Positions 8,948-18,388 of a stretch of DNA of 64,000 nucleotides are shown here, one piece after another. The stretch's first letter is position 1. Every line of letters begins with the position of its first letter. A program made the position numbers and the translations under genes. The notes under the pieces were generated by a model. It saw nothing but the letters and a program-made list of their open reading frames with translations, was not told the DNA's origin and made no database searches. Origin of the DNA: Marinobacter panjinensis. GTDB lineage: Bacteria; Pseudomonadota; Gammaproteobacteria; Pseudomonadales; Oleiphilaceae. The stretch is taken from assembly GCF_005298175.1 (NCBI RefSeq), contig NZ_SZYH01000001.1, positions 2,666,001 to 2,730,000 of the forward strand, read 5' to 3'.

Positions 8948-10339
8948 ATGAGTACAGGACTGGTGAGCGTGGCCTACGTGGTCGCAAGTATCTGCTTTAT
9001 TCTCAGCCTGGGTGGCCTCAGCCACCAGGAGTCGGCGCGGCGCGGCAACCTCTATGGCGTGGCCGGCATCATCATCGCGGTGGGGGCGACCCTTGCCAGC
9101 GTGGACGGCGGCGTCACTGCTATTGTGATTGCGGTGCTTCTCGGCGCCGGCATCGGCATTCCCATCGCCAACAAGGTGGAAATGACCCAGATGCCGCAAC
9201 TGGTCGCCCTGCTCCACAGCTTTGTGGGCCTGGCGGCGGTGTTGGTTGGCTTCTCCGGCTACATCGAACCACTGATTGCAACTGCCGGAGCGGAACACAC
9301 CATCAAACTGGTGGAAGTGTTTGTAGGCATCTTTATCGGTGCGGTGACCTTTACCGGGTCGCTGGTGGCCTGCGGCAAACTGGACGGACGCATCGACAGC
9401 AAGGCCCTGACCCTGCCCGGCCGGCACCTGATGAACCTGGTGGCGATCATTGCCTGTGTATTCCTGGGTGCCTGGTTCCTGGGCACCGACAGCATGGCGC
9501 TGGGCATCATTGCCCTCGTGCTGATGACAGTCATTGCCTCGGTCCTCGGCGTTCACCTGATCATGGCGATCGGCGGCGCCGATATGCCGGTAGTGGTGTC
9601 GATGCTCAACAGCTATTCCGGGTGGGCTGCGGCCTCCATCGGGTTCATGCTGGGCAATGACCTGTTGATTGTCGTTGGTGCCCTGGTGGGCAGCAGCGGT
9701 GCCATCCTCAGTTACATCATGTGCAAAGCCATGAACCGGTCGTTCATCAGCGTCATTCTTGGCGGCTTTGGTCAGACAACCAGCAGCGCCAGTGCCACTG
9801 ATTCCGACCAGACGGTGCACGAATCCAGCGTCGACGATGTGTGTGAAGAATTGCGCAATGCCGACTCGGTGATCATTGTCCCCGGTTACGGCATGGCAGT
9901 GGCCCAGGCCCAGAATGGCGTCAGTGATATGACGAAGATACTGCGGGAGCGGGGCGTGAACGTACGTTTCGGCATCCATCCGGTGGCCGGCCGCCTGCCC
10001 GGGCACATGAACGTACTGTTGGCAGAAGCCCACGTACCCTACGACATCGTGCTGGAAATGGACGAGATCAACGCCGACTTCCCGGAAACCGACGTGGTCC
10101 TGGTGATTGGTGCCAACGACACGGTGAACCCGGCTGCTGCCGAAGACCCCGGCAGCCCCATCGCCGGTATGCCGGTACTGGAGGTATGGAAGGCCAGGCA
10201 AGTGGTTGTCCTCAAGCGGGGCATGGCTACCGGTTATTCCGGTGTCGAAAACCCGCTGTTCTTCAAGGACAACACCCGCATGCTGTTTGGTGATGCCAAG
10301 GAGAGCATCGACAAGGTGGTGAGCGGGTTAAGGGATTGA
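8948..10339 (+). CDS. pntB: NAD(P) transhydrogenase subunit beta
   Basis: A 463-residue beta subunit. About eight hydrophobic segments occupy residues 1-260 and form most of the proton channel; the C-terminal NADP-binding domain carries [15 protein letters not shown] and later [14 protein letters not shown], both classic PntB motifs. It works with the upstream PntA in the inner membrane to supply NADPH, relevant here to the NADPH-using monooxygenases. A terminator hairpin follows directly. Confidence 0.97.
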   Translation: MSTGLVSVAYVVASICFILSLGGLSHQESARRGNLYGVAGIIIAVGATLASVDGGVTAIVIAVLLGAGIGIPIANKVEMTQMPQLVALLHSFVGLAAVLVGFSGYIEPLIATAGAEHTIKLVEVFVGIFIGAVTFTGSLVACGKLDGRIDSKALTLPGRHLMNLVAIIACVFLGAWFLGTDSMALGIIALVLMTVIASVLGVHLIMAIGGADMPVVVSMLNSYSGWAAASIGFMLGNDLLIVVGALVGSSGAILSYIMCKAMNRSFISVILGGFGQTTSSASATDSDQTVHESSVDDVCEELRNADSVIIVPGYGMAVAQAQNGVSDMTKILRERGVNVRFGIHPVAGRLPGHMNVLLAEAHVPYDIVLEMDEINADFPETDVVLVIGANDTVNPAAAEDPGSPIAGMPVLEVWKARQVVVLKRGMATGYSGVENPLFFKDNTRMLFGDAKESIDKVVSGLRD

Positions 10340-10348
10340 TGCTAGCGG

Positions 10349-10372
10349 GGCCTGATAGCTCAGGCCTCTTTT
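10349..10372 (+). terminator. Terminator of pntAB
   Basis: GGCCTGA, a four-base TAGC loop and TCAGGCC form a GC-rich hairpin followed by TCTTTT. It begins ten bases after the pntB stop and overlaps the last codons of the convergent patatin gene. Confidence 0.8.
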
Positions 10373-11490
10373 GCGAAGAACCGCTCGATCTGCCGGGCAT
10401 GGCTCTGGCCATCCCGGTAGCCCAGTTCGATCAAATCACGACAGAAACGCTTGTCGAACAGCAGGAAACTGGCCAGGTTGGCGCTGGAAACCGGCGCCGA
10501 ATCCGACGCGCCGGTAAGCCGGCGAAGCACCAGCGGCATCGCATCGATGTACTTCATCGCAAGGTCGTTGATGGGTTCGGACGGTGAAATTTCCAGGATA
10601 TCCACCGGACTCAGGTCAAGCCCGGATTCCTTCAGCCGTTCCTCTGGTATCAGCTCCAGTAACTGGTTGATCACCCGCGAGCGGTCGATGTCGTAATCCA
10701 GCGTATCCAGGAACATGCCGTTGAACACCTGAGCCAGCACCTGGGTCAGCGTTGGCATGCCGGGCTTTTCCGGCCGTTTTGACGGGCACATGGCGTTGGC
10801 ACTGACGCCAATGACCAGTACCTTGCGGGCCCCCAGACGCAATACCGGGCTGATGTGAGCCATCTGCCGGGTAACGCCGTCGCCAAAAAACTCACGGTTG
10901 ATCTTTACCGGACTGAACAGCGTGGGAATCGCAGAGGACGCCATAATATGGTCTATCGTCAGCTCTGTGCGGGCACCGCCACGCTGGCCCACTGACCAGC
11001 CCTCAAGCCCGTCAGCACCCTCGAAGAAACAGATATTCTGGCCAGAGGCATAACCGCAGGCATTGAGACCCACAGCGTCGATATGGCCTTCCCGGATGGT
11101 GTTGCGGATGCTTTGAAAGTCAATTTCCAGCTCAAGCATCTGTCGCAACGGCGCGTTATCCAGGAATGACACTGGCCCACCCCCGACCGGTTGGCTGATC
11201 ATTTTGCGGGCAACGTTGCTGAAGCTGCGCATCAGGCTGATGGTATCGGCCCGGAAAACCCGGTCCATGGTCAATTCCGACCACATCTTTTCCAGGTGAT
11301 CGATGTTGTGGCGAAAGAGCCCGCGATTACCCGCCAGTGCCATGGCATTAATGGCACCGGCGGACGTACCGATAATGACACTGAACGGGTAACTCCAGTC
11401 CGGATACATATCGGCGATGGCCCGCAGTACACCGACCTGATAGGCCGCCCGCGCGCCACCGCCGGTCAGTACCACACCGGCTTTGCTCAT
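10360..11490 (-). CDS. Patatin-like phospholipase
   Basis: A 376-residue patatin-family serine hydrolase. The oxyanion loop GGGARAAYQVG is at residues 10-20, the nucleophile elbow GTSAG (GxSxG) near residue 43, and the catalytic-dyad aspartate in FGDGV near 200. Such enzymes release fatty acids from phospholipids or neutral lipids. No signal peptide is visible, so it is probably cytoplasmic or peripheral. It converges on pntB and stands just downstream of a small membrane-protein gene on the same strand. Confidence 0.88.
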   Translation of the reverse strand: MSKAGVVLTGGGARAAYQVGVLRAIADMYPDWSYPFSVIIGTSAGAINAMALAGNRGLFRHNIDHLEKMWSELTMDRVFRADTISLMRSFSNVARKMISQPVGGGPVSFLDNAPLRQMLELEIDFQSIRNTIREGHIDAVGLNACGYASGQNICFFEGADGLEGWSVGQRGGARTELTIDHIMASSAIPTLFSPVKINREFFGDGVTRQMAHISPVLRLGARKVLVIGVSANAMCPSKRPEKPGMPTLTQVLAQVFNGMFLDTLDYDIDRSRVINQLLELIPEERLKESGLDLSPVDILEISPSEPINDLAMKYIDAMPLVLRRLTGASDSAPVSSANLASFLLFDKRFCRDLIELGYRDGQSHARQIERFFAKEA

Positions 11491-11521
11491 GATGTTGCCC
11501 CGTCCGTAGGCCTGCTGTCAG

Positions 11522-12061
11522 TCACGCCTGCCTGGTCCGCCTGCGCTTTCTGGCAAACGGATTATTGAAGCTGGAGTCATGCCCCTGCAATCTGGCTTCG
11601 GGGTGATTCTTTGTCATCAGCTCCTTGACCTTGGGAATATGCTCCTTCGGCGCATCCACCATGATCAGGTACTTACCTGCTTCTATGTCCTGGTGAAACG
11701 GCTCGATACGGTAGTTTTCATTCTGTATACCGCCAAAACCACCGACCCAGCCTCCTGCAACAACGACAAAGATGAACAGGGCAATCCAGGCAGCAGCCGG
11801 CATTTGCAGCACATCCAGCAGTGCCATCGGAACCAGAAAAGCGAGCGCCAGTACAAAACCGGCTATGGCACCGCGCTCCACATATCTGGGCAGATCCGTG
11901 CGGTCCAGGATGGACGCTGTGTGTAGCTGGTGGGTATACAGGCCGGCCTCGTCCTTGCTGACAATGTGGAAACGCCAGTCGGTGACACCATGCTCATGAA
12001 GGTCGTCGGAAATTTCCTTTGCACTGTCAATCGAAGATACCAGATAGAATAAACGTATCAT
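11522..12061 (-). CDS. Putative membrane protein with two helices
   Basis: A 179-residue protein of no recognised enzymatic family. Residues 1-50 form a soluble ferredoxin-like stretch (IRLFYLVSSIDSAKEISDDL), residues about 65-110 contain two hydrophobic helices joined by a short turn and ending in a glycine-rich GGWVGGFGG segment, and residues 115-150 look like a second soluble domain. The tail is strongly basic. The layout resembles the DUF1269/general-stress membrane-protein group. The start follows an AAGGAG site seven bases upstream. Confidence 0.65.
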   Translation of the reverse strand: MIRLFYLVSSIDSAKEISDDLHEHGVTDWRFHIVSKDEAGLYTHQLHTASILDRTDLPRYVERGAIAGFVLALAFLVPMALLDVLQMPAAAWIALFIFVVVAGGWVGGFGGIQNENYRIEPFHQDIEAGKYLIMVDAPKEHIPKVKELMTKNHPEARLQGHDSSFNNPFARKRRRTRQA

Positions 12062-12130
12062 GGTCTTGCTCCTTCTCCGCCAATCAATAAGGCGTTCTTC
12101 TTATGACAATCTAGTTCAAAATCTCCGGTT

Positions 12131-12718
12131 TTACGTAATCTGGATCAGCATGACCGGGCCCGCGAGTGCAATTCCCCAGGCAAACAGGGCAATAAATCCA
12201 TCCTTCGAAATCATCGCGAGACCAAAAGTCATCAGTGCCAGGCCGGCAATACTGGCACTAAACGGAACAATCTCGGTTGCTGGCAAAGCCACCGAAATGA
12301 ACATGCAGGCCAGCGCCATCACATACAGCCCGAGCCCCCTGACCAACGGGGTCAAGCGCGGGCGAATCAAGCGGTCAATGCGCCGGGCAGGCGGGCGCAG
12401 CAGTTCCAGCCCCTGCACAAGTTTCTTGCGGGGAATTTCCCGCTGCGCCAGCCAACCGGGCAGCCAGAAGTGCTTTCGCCCCATCAGAACCTGGCTCAGG
12501 GTCAACAGGGTAAGCAGCCCCATCAGCGTCGGCATCCCCGGCATTCCGCTCAGCGGTGTTACCAGAATCAGCCCCACCAGGAGCACCACCGGGCCAAAAC
12601 TTCTGCGACCCACCGAGTCCATCATTTCTCCGATGGAAACGTGAGACCGGTTGGCCGCTCCGGCTTCTATCCGGTCCAGTAGCTCCTCGATATCAGCAGG
12701 ATCGCCGTGAGAGTCCAT
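12131..12718 (-). CDS. ExoD-family exopolysaccharide synthesis protein
   Basis: A 195-residue integral membrane protein with the ExoD signature: a soluble N-terminus with IEELLDRIE, then LVTPLSGMPGMPTLMGLLTL near residues 55-75 and two or three further helices. ExoD proteins affect exopolysaccharide production and alkali tolerance in rhizobia, by an unknown mechanism. I place the start at 12718, behind GGAG at nine bases; an ATG at 12745, directly abutting the lipoprotein stop, would add nine residues. It follows the lipoprotein gene and is likely co-transcribed. Confidence 0.8.
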   Translation of the reverse strand: MDSHGDPADIEELLDRIEAGAANRSHVSIGEMMDSVGRRSFGPVVLLVGLILVTPLSGMPGMPTLMGLLTLLTLSQVLMGRKHFWLPGWLAQREIPRKKLVQGLELLRPPARRIDRLIRPRLTPLVRGLGLYVMALACMFISVALPATEIVPFSASIAGLALMTFGLAMISKDGFIALFAWGIALAGPVMLIQIT

Positions 12719-12745
12719 GGCCACTGTCTCCGGATAGTCCAGCAT

Positions 12746-13057
12746 TTACTCGGTGGTGTTATACACGTAGGAAGACACGGTTCCATCCTGATTGAAGCGT
12801 ACCACCAGGTCCGTGGTTTCAGCATCACCAAAGGCGGACCAGCGGTATTTGCCATAAGTCCAGGTGCGCTTGCCGTCTTCAACACCCGTGCGCCAGGGTT
12901 CGCCGAACATCTCCTGAATCTCCGAACGGGTGGTTTCCCCGATTTCAATCTGGTCCACGTTGTGGGTGGCGAAGTCCTGGCCCACTGTGGCGCACCCGGC
13001 AAGGGCTAACGACAAGGCAAGCAGGACGATGGCAGAAAATGATGTAACAGACTTCAT
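12746..13057 (-). CDS. BamE/SmpA-like small outer-membrane lipoprotein
   Basis: A 103-residue lipoprotein. The first 22 residues are a signal peptide ending in a lipobox (LALAGC), so the mature protein starts at cysteine 22 and is lipid-anchored. The rest matches the SmpA/OmlA/BamE fold: IEIGETTRSEIQEMFGEPW, then a tryptophan/tyrosine-rich beta strand and VRFNQDGTVSSYVYN. It is a paralogue-type protein, not the bamE gene of the usual locus. Its stop directly abuts an upstream ATG of the exoD gene. Confidence 0.8.
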   Translation of the reverse strand: MKSVTSFSAIVLLALSLALAGCATVGQDFATHNVDQIEIGETTRSEIQEMFGEPWRTGVEDGKRTWTYGKYRWSAFGDAETTDLVVRFNQDGTVSSYVYNTTE

Positions 13058-13135
13058 GATGTATCCCTTCTGTTGTTAATCAGTACATCAATCATACGGG
13101 TTTTGGCCGAACGATAAATTACAGCACGGACAGAC

Positions 13136-13164
13136 AAAAAAAGCCCCGGCGGTTGGCCGGGGCT
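13136..13164 (-). terminator. Terminator of the Old Yellow Enzyme gene
   Basis: On the minus strand AGCCCCGGC, a short loop and GCCGGGGCT are followed by seven T residues. It starts 22 bases after the stop of the OYE gene. Confidence 0.9.
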
Positions 13165-13185
13165 CATCGTCAACGCATGGTGTAT

Positions 13186-14298
13186 TCAGTAAAGCTTCGC
13201 CAGCGACTTCTTTGCAAAGGGCGCCACCTCACCGATGCGGCCTTCCTTTAATTTCACCAGCCATTCCGGGTCCTGCAGCAGGGCGCGGCCCACGGCGATG
13301 AGCTCGAACTCGTTGTTGTTCATACGATCAACCAGTTCGTCGATGCCGGACTGCTCCACCGCTTCCTTCTTGCTGGCAAAGGTGCCGCTGATGAAGTCTT
13401 CGGTCAGTCCCACGCTGCCCACTGACATGGTCGGCTTACCGGACAGTTTCTGGGTCCAGCCCGCCAGGTTCAGGTTGGAACCTTCAAATTCCGGCTCCCA
13501 GAAACGGCGTGTCGAGGCGTGGAAAATATCAACGCCGGCTTCAACCAATGGCTTCAGAAACTGCTCGAGCTCTTCCGGGCTATTCACCAACTTCGCGTCA
13601 TAGTCCTGCTGCTTCCACTGGGAAAAACGCAGCATGATCGGAAAATCCGGGCCCACGCGGTAGCGTACGGCTTCGATGATTTCCACCACAAAGCGCAGAC
13701 GGTTTTCCATGCTGCCACCGTACTCATCGTCACGCTGGTTAGTGCCTTCCCACAGAAACTGGTCCAACAGGTAGCCGTGGGCGCCGTGAATCTCCACGCC
13801 ATCGAATCCCAACGCCTTGGCATCCTGAGCGGCGTCGGCGAAGGCATTGATAACATCGTCAATATCTTCCTTGCTCATGGCCTTGCCATTGGGCTTACCC
13901 GGCGCGAAAAGACCGGAAGGGCTGTAGCCGGGCACTGTCGGGTCCGGCTCGGTTCCTTCCTTTCGTACCGCGCCTACATGCCACAGCTGGGGGAAGATAG
14001 CGCCACCGGCTTCGTGAACCGCGTCCGCCACGTCCTTCCAGCCGGAAAGTGCTGTGTCACCGTGGAAAAACGGCACGTTCGGGTAACCATTGGCGCCGGG
14101 ATGATTCACCGTGGTGCCCTCGGTAATCAGCAGCCCGACCCCGCCTTCCGCGCGGCGGCGGTAATAGTCCACCACCTCCTGGTTCGGCGCATTGCCCGGC
14201 GAGAAGTTGCGGGTCATCGGAGCCATGGCAACGCGGTTGCGCAGGGTCAGGTTATGGATTTCGAAAGGCTCAAACAGGGGACCAAGGTTCATGCTCAT
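13186..14298 (-). CDS. NADH:flavin oxidoreductase, Old Yellow Enzyme family
   Basis: A 370-residue FMN-dependent ene-reductase that reduces activated C=C bonds (enones, nitroalkenes) with NAD(P)H. LFEPFEIHNLTLRNRVAMAPMTRN is the family N-terminus, QLWHVGA carries a flavin-contact residue, and GVEIHGAHGYLLDQFLW is the hallmark TIM-barrel segment near 175-190. The start at 14298 (or ATG 14292) follows a GAGG about 12 bases away; extra upstream residues would be translated operator sequence. It is divergent from an HxlR regulator, and the shared region holds paired operator-like repeats, so repression relieved by electrophiles is likely. Confidence 0.92.
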   Translation of the reverse strand: MSMNLGPLFEPFEIHNLTLRNRVAMAPMTRNFSPGNAPNQEVVDYYRRRAEGGVGLLITEGTTVNHPGANGYPNVPFFHGDTALSGWKDVADAVHEAGGAIFPQLWHVGAVRKEGTEPDPTVPGYSPSGLFAPGKPNGKAMSKEDIDDVINAFADAAQDAKALGFDGVEIHGAHGYLLDQFLWEGTNQRDDEYGGSMENRLRFVVEIIEAVRYRVGPDFPIMLRFSQWKQQDYDAKLVNSPEELEQFLKPLVEAGVDIFHASTRRFWEPEFEGSNLNLAGWTQKLSGKPTMSVGSVGLTEDFISGTFASKKEAVEQSGIDELVDRMNNNEFELIAVGRALLQDPEWLVKLKEGRIGEVAPFAKKSLAKLY

Positions 14299-14317
14299 GA
14301 TAGATCGCAACCTCACT

Positions 14318-14372
14318 AATCTGGTTTCTTTAAGCAACCTTATTCAATCTGGTTTTAAAATGCAACCCTATT
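14318..14372. promoter_or_regulatory. Paired operator-like direct repeats
   Basis: Two 27-base copies (14318-14344 and 14346-14372) share AATCTGGTTT, then CAACC and TATT, at a 28-base spacing. Each copy contains a GGTT-N9-AACC dyad. They fill the region between the OYE gene and the HxlR gene and end 16 bases before the HxlR start. HxlR-type dimers bind such short dyads, so the pair probably mediates autoregulation and control of the OYE gene. Confidence 0.65.
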
Positions 14373-14388
14373 AGGTACACTGCCAGAC

Positions 14389-14844
14389 ATGGCCAGAAAA
14401 CGTTTTGATGATTCCAGTTGCTCCGTCGCCCGTGCCCTGAATGAAGTAGGGGACTGGTGGTCACTGCTCGTGGTGCTGCACGCCATGTATGGCACGCGCC
14501 GCTTTGTGGACTTCCAGCAGGAACTGGGCATCGCCCGCAATATTCTTTGCGACCGTCTGGCACGGCTGGTGGACAACGAGGTGCTCAAAAAGGTGGAAGT
14601 GGGCGAGCATGGCTCACGCTTCGAGTACCGCCTGACCGAGAAAGGCCGTGACCTCTTTCCCATCGTGATTGCCCTGCGCCAGTGGGGCGACAAGTGGAAC
14701 CCGGCGCCGGACCAGGCACCTCTGGACCTGCGGGATCGTGACACCGGGCGAACCATTCGCCAGGTGGAAGTTCAGGATGCCGACGGTCACCCGCTTACGG
14801 TTCGTGATGTGTTTGTGCCGGAAAGCAGAAAGAAAGTCGGCTGA
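14389..14844 (+). CDS. HxlR-family winged-helix regulator
   Basis: A 151-residue regulator. Residues 7-100 match the HxlR domain: CSVARALNEVGDWWSLLVV, the recognition region FVDFQQELGIARNILCDRL, and YRLTEKGRDLFPIV of the wing. Cysteine 7 (SSCSVA) lies where HxlR/YodB/QorR proteins sense electrophiles or disulfide stress; a second cysteine sits in ILCDRL. It is divergent from an Old Yellow Enzyme gene, matching known HxlR-controlled quinone/enone reductases. A C-terminal tail of about 45 residues extends beyond the typical domain. Confidence 0.9.
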   Translation: MARKRFDDSSCSVARALNEVGDWWSLLVVLHAMYGTRRFVDFQQELGIARNILCDRLARLVDNEVLKKVEVGEHGSRFEYRLTEKGRDLFPIVIALRQWGDKWNPAPDQAPLDLRDRDTGRTIRQVEVQDADGHPLTVRDVFVPESRKKVG

Positions 14845-15003
14845 CAAGCCGTGGAACTACCCCCTTCTTTCAATTTCTTGAGTTGAATCAATCTCCCGGT
14901 GAACTCGGCCTGCCGGGCCCATCGCACTTGCGCTAAATCAAGTTTCGAGTCTCCGCAGTCATTAACCTGTAGTCATCGATTATTCAGGTTCAAGGAGATG
15001 ACA

Positions 15004-15762
15004 ATGTCCCGTACTTTCACCCTCAGCGTTCTGGCTGCAGGTATCCTGGCTGCTGCCCCTTTTGCGCAAGCCTATGAAGCCGGTGATTTCATGTTGCGTG
15101 TCGGGCCCGCACATGTCGCCCCGGATGATTCCAGTAGCGACCTGGCGTTCTCGGGCAGAGGCCCGCTGGCCGGTCAGAATCTGGCGCTGCCCGGCACGGG
15201 TGTGGCTGTCGATTCCAACACCCAGTTTGGGATCACCGCTACCTATATGATCACATCCAACATTGGCGTTGGTATTCTGGCGGCTACTCCGTTCAAACAT
15301 GATATCAACGGAGCTGACAGCCTGAGCGGCTTTGGCAAGTTCGCCGAAACCAAACACCTGCCGCCAACGCTGACTCTCCAGTACTACCCCATGGAAAGTG
15401 CATCCCGCTTCCAGCCCTATGCAGGCCTGGGCGTCAACTACACGACGTTCTTTGAGGAAAAGACCACCGGCCGGCTGAATGCCGTTATTGATTCCGTCGC
15501 ACAGGCAAATTTCGGCACCGATCCGGGCACTGTTGATGGCTCGAAACTGGATCTGGATGACAGTGTGGGCGTGGCCCTGGAGTTGGGCGCGGACTACATG
15601 TTGAGCGAGAATTTTGGTCTGAATGCGGCTGTCTGGTGGATTGATCTTGATACCGACGCCACCATTACGGCGCTGTCCGGTAATACCGAAGTGGGGGAAA
15701 TCACCACGGACGTGGATATCGATCCGCTGGTTTATATGGTGGGTTTCACCTTAAAGTTCTAA
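15004..15762 (+). CDS. ompW: OmpW-family outer-membrane protein
   Basis: A 252-residue precursor. The first 22 residues form a signal peptide ending in AQA, and the mature protein begins YEAGDFMLRVGPAHVAPDD, the OmpW opening. An eight-stranded beta-barrel is predicted by the alternating pattern and the terminal phenylalanine (VGFTLKF), the outer-membrane insertion signal. OmpW/AlkL channels pass small hydrophobic molecules, suited to an alkane-using organism. Start at 15004 because AAGGAG is six bases upstream; an ATG at 14998 overlaps the site. Confidence 0.9.
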   Translation: MSRTFTLSVLAAGILAAAPFAQAYEAGDFMLRVGPAHVAPDDSSSDLAFSGRGPLAGQNLALPGTGVAVDSNTQFGITATYMITSNIGVGILAATPFKHDINGADSLSGFGKFAETKHLPPTLTLQYYPMESASRFQPYAGLGVNYTTFFEEKTTGRLNAVIDSVAQANFGTDPGTVDGSKLDLDDSVGVALELGADYMLSENFGLNAAVWWIDLDTDATITALSGNTEVGEITTDVDIDPLVYMVGFTLKF

Positions 15763-15774
15763 TTTACACACCCG

Positions 15775-15847
15775 CCGGAAACCTCACGATCTGAGGGTTT
15801 CCGGAAGGTACGTCCTCCAGTGCGGGGCCTGCGGGCCCCGCTTTTTT
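15775..15847 (+). terminator. Double-hairpin terminator after ompW
   Basis: A first hairpin pairs CCGGAAACC with GGTTTCCGG (about 15775-15804). A second, GCGGGGCC-TGC-GGGCCCCGC, is followed by TTTTTT ending at 15847. The second has the form of an intrinsic terminator. It also faces the convergent rhlE gene. Confidence 0.88.
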
Positions 15848-15862
15848 ATGGAGAAAACCGAA

Positions 15863-17188
15863 TCAGGCAGTTTCGCGCTGGGGCGAGCGCCTTGCCTGGC
15901 CACCGCTGCCATTCTGGCTACGGCCACCACTGCGACCGCCTGGCTTGCCGCCAAAGCTGCGACCATTGCCCGCTGGTTTACCGTTGCCACCACCGTTACC
16001 GGTGCGACCACGGGCGCGGCTGGGATCCGGCTTACCCTTGGGTTTCAGCGGCAGGTTGTTGGTCGGCTCAAAGCCTTCCACCGATTTACGCGGCAGCTGC
16101 TTCTTGAGCAGCCTTTCGATACCCGCCAGCATCGAACCCTCATCAGCACTGACCAGCGACAATGCGTGGCCGCTCTCACCAGCACGGCCGGTACGGCCAA
16201 TACGGTGAACATAATCTTCCGGCACATTGGGCAGCTCGAAGTTGACTACCTGGGGCAACTGTTTGATGTCCAGGCCACGGGCCGCAATATCGGTTGCTAC
16301 CAGAACGCGCACTTCGCCCTGCTTGAAGTCGGCCAGGGCACGGGTACGGGCACCCTGTGACTTGTTGCCGTGGATCGCAGCCGCGGTAATACCGTCGCGC
16401 TCCAGCTTCTGGGTCAGGCGATTGGCGCCATGCTTGGTGCGGGTAAACACCAGCACCTGCTCCCAGGCGTTATCACGCACCAGTTTGCTCAACAGGGCGG
16501 TTTTCTGGCTCTGGTCTACCGGGTAGACAGACTGAATGATGCTCTCGGCAGCCGTATTACGGGCCGCTACTTCCACCTGAACCGGGTTATCCAGCAAGCC
16601 CTCTGCCAGCGTACGGATTTCTTTGGAGAAGGTGGCTGAGAACAGCAAATTCTGACGCTTGGCCGGCAACAGCGCAAGAATCTTGCGGATGTCGCGAATA
16701 AAGCCCATGTCCAGCATGCGGTCGGCTTCGTCCAGAACCAGGATTTCCACTTCGTTGAAGCGAACAGCGTTTTGCTGGTACAGGTCCATCAGACGACCGG
16801 GTGTTGCCACCAGCACGTCCAGGCCCTTGCGCAGCTTCATCATCTGCGGATTGATTTTTACGCCACCGAAGACCACGGCGGATTTGGTGGGCATGTACTT
16901 GCTGTACAGGGCCACACTGTCGTGTACCTGGGCCGCCAGCTCGCGGGTGGGCGCCAGAATCAGTACGCGCGGGCCCTTGCCGGTGCGGGGGTTCTCAGCC
17001 AGGCGCTGCAACAACGGCAGGGTAAACCCTGCGGTTTTACCGGTGCCCGTCTGGGCGGCTGCCATTACGTCCCTGCCGGAAAGTACGGCGGGGATGGCCT
17101 TGGCCTGAATAGGAGACGGGGTTTCATAACCCTGGTCGGTAGTGGCACGGACCAGTTGCTCGGACAGACCGAGTGAAGAAAAACTCAT
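15863..17188 (-). CDS. rhlE: DEAD-box ATP-dependent RNA helicase
   Basis: A 441-residue helicase. All motifs are in order: Q motif around [18 protein letters not shown] (I), PTRELAAQ (Ia), TPGRLMD, DEAD (II), SAT (III), then ARGLDIK and HRIGRTGR in the second RecA domain. The last 60 residues are rich in Gly, Arg, Asn and Ser, a low-complexity RNA-binding tail typical of RhlE. It unwinds RNA in ribosome assembly or mRNA decay. The start at 17188 gives the standard [12 protein letters not shown] opening. Confidence 0.93.
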   Translation of the reverse strand: MSFSSLGLSEQLVRATTDQGYETPSPIQAKAIPAVLSGRDVMAAAQTGTGKTAGFTLPLLQRLAENPRTGKGPRVLILAPTRELAAQVHDSVALYSKYMPTKSAVVFGGVKINPQMMKLRKGLDVLVATPGRLMDLYQQNAVRFNEVEILVLDEADRMLDMGFIRDIRKILALLPAKRQNLLFSATFSKEIRTLAEGLLDNPVQVEVAARNTAAESIIQSVYPVDQSQKTALLSKLVRDNAWEQVLVFTRTKHGANRLTQKLERDGITAAAIHGNKSQGARTRALADFKQGEVRVLVATDIAARGLDIKQLPQVVNFELPNVPEDYVHRIGRTGRAGESGHALSLVSADEGSMLAGIERLLKKQLPRKSVEGFEPTNNLPLKPKGKPDPSRARGRTGNGGGNGKPAGNGRSFGGKPGGRSGGRSQNGSGGQARRSPQRETA

Positions 17189-17536
17189 ATTGGATAACTC
17201 TTGATTAGTCTGCCTCCACGAACACCACTCTGGGCGAATGCGGGCAGATGCCATGAAGATTCATGGAATAAAAAACGACTACGGCCACACTCCGTTAACG
17301 GGGCGACGTCCTCTGACAGGTCGTATGGATGGTTCGCACGGGGCTTAATGCCTTGAACTGCGGAAATCCCTAGAGGCAGGATGGAAAGCACGGTAACAGA
17401 GGGTTCGGGAAATAGCCATAGGTGGTTTTGAGTAGGATGCTTTTTATTTTCAACGAAGGAAAGATGGAACTCCCATCCCTATTACGGGTCACTAGGCGCC
17501 GTACCCTAAACAAAACCCCCGATGACCGGAGAAGTC
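17189..17536. other. Intergenic region between rhlE and the tlpA-type gene
   Basis: About 350 bases between divergent genes. It holds the promoters of both; helicase genes of this type often have long, structured leaders. I see no convincing small gene, tRNA or strong inverted repeat, and the short open frames inside it have no family-like sequence. Confidence 0.5.
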
Positions 17537-18388
17537 ATGCTCAGTGTAGGCGTTGGTCCCTTCAGCCTTTCCATCGGACATCTGTTGCTGGTGCTGGCTT
17601 TTATCATTGCCCTGATTGTAGGGGCATTGGCCGGCCGCAAGGAAAACCTTCCGATATCCGGCGCCCTGGCTGATATTTTCCTCGCAGCCATGTTGGGCGC
17701 GCGGATCGGCTTTGTAGTCCGGTACCTTGAGCACTACCAGGACGACTGGCTGGGCATCATCGACATTCGCGATGGCGGCTTCGACGTGGTGTCTGGCCTG
17801 GCAGTGGCACTGGTGTTCACCGGCTACCTGCTCTGGCGGCGCACCAACATCCGACGCCCACTGGGGTTTGCCGTGGCCGCTGGCCTGATGACCTGGGGTT
17901 TCACCACCGGCGTGATTGCCATGATCGACAATCAGACCCAGGGTCTGCCCGACGTCGCCCTGACCGACCTGAACGAGCAACCGGTCAATCTGGACGCCCT
18001 TACCCGGGGGAAGCCCACGGTGGTCAACCTCTGGGCCACCTGGTGCCCGCCCTGCATTCGCGAAATGCCGGTGCTGGAGCAAGCCCAGGACCACTACCCC
18101 GGGATCAACTTTGTCTTTGCCAACCAGGGCGAGCCCCCCGAAACCATCAGCCAGTTTCTCAGCGAGCAAAACCTGACGCTCGACCATGTGCTCAGCGATC
18201 GGCAGGGTGACTTCGGCCGCGCCATCGGCAGTCAGGGCCTGCCAACCACCCTGTTCTATAACGCCAAGGGCAAGCTGGTAGACAGCCACATGGGTGAACT
18301 CTCCAAAGCCAGTCTGGCGCGGGGCCTTGAACGCTTCGACGCCAGCCATCTCGAACCATCACCGTCGAAGGAGACCGCATCACGATGA
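17537..18388 (+). CDS. Membrane thioredoxin: Lgt-like N-domain fused to TlpA domain
   Basis: A 283-residue protein. Residues 1-130 contain about four membrane helices with an Lgt-like segment (LADIFLAAMLGARIGFVVRY). Residues 138-270 form a TlpA/ResA-type thioredoxin domain with WATWCPPC and the cis-proline region GLPTTLFYN. It should be anchored in the inner membrane with the WCPPC domain in the periplasm, where it would reduce disulfides. Start 17537 has GGAG five bases upstream; an ATG at 17522 has none. The stop overlaps the dsbG start (ATGA), so the two are co-translated, and this protein may keep DsbG reduced. Confidence 0.85.
   Translation: MLSVGVGPFSLSIGHLLLVLAFIIALIVGALAGRKENLPISGALADIFLAAMLGARIGFVVRYLEHYQDDWLGIIDIRDGGFDVVSGLAVALVFTGYLLWRRTNIRRPLGFAVAAGLMTWGFTTGVIAMIDNQTQGLPDVALTDLNEQPVNLDALTRGKPTVVNLWATWCPPCIREMPVLEQAQDHYPGINFVFANQGEPPETISQFLSEQNLTLDHVLSDRQGDFGRAIGSQGLPTTLFYNAKGKLVDSHMGELSKASLARGLERFDASHLEPSPSKETASR

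Noticed and set aside
7523..10201. Long minus-strand open frames opposite pntA and pntB
   Set aside because: Antisense shadows rich in His, Gly and Gln, with no recognisable domains.
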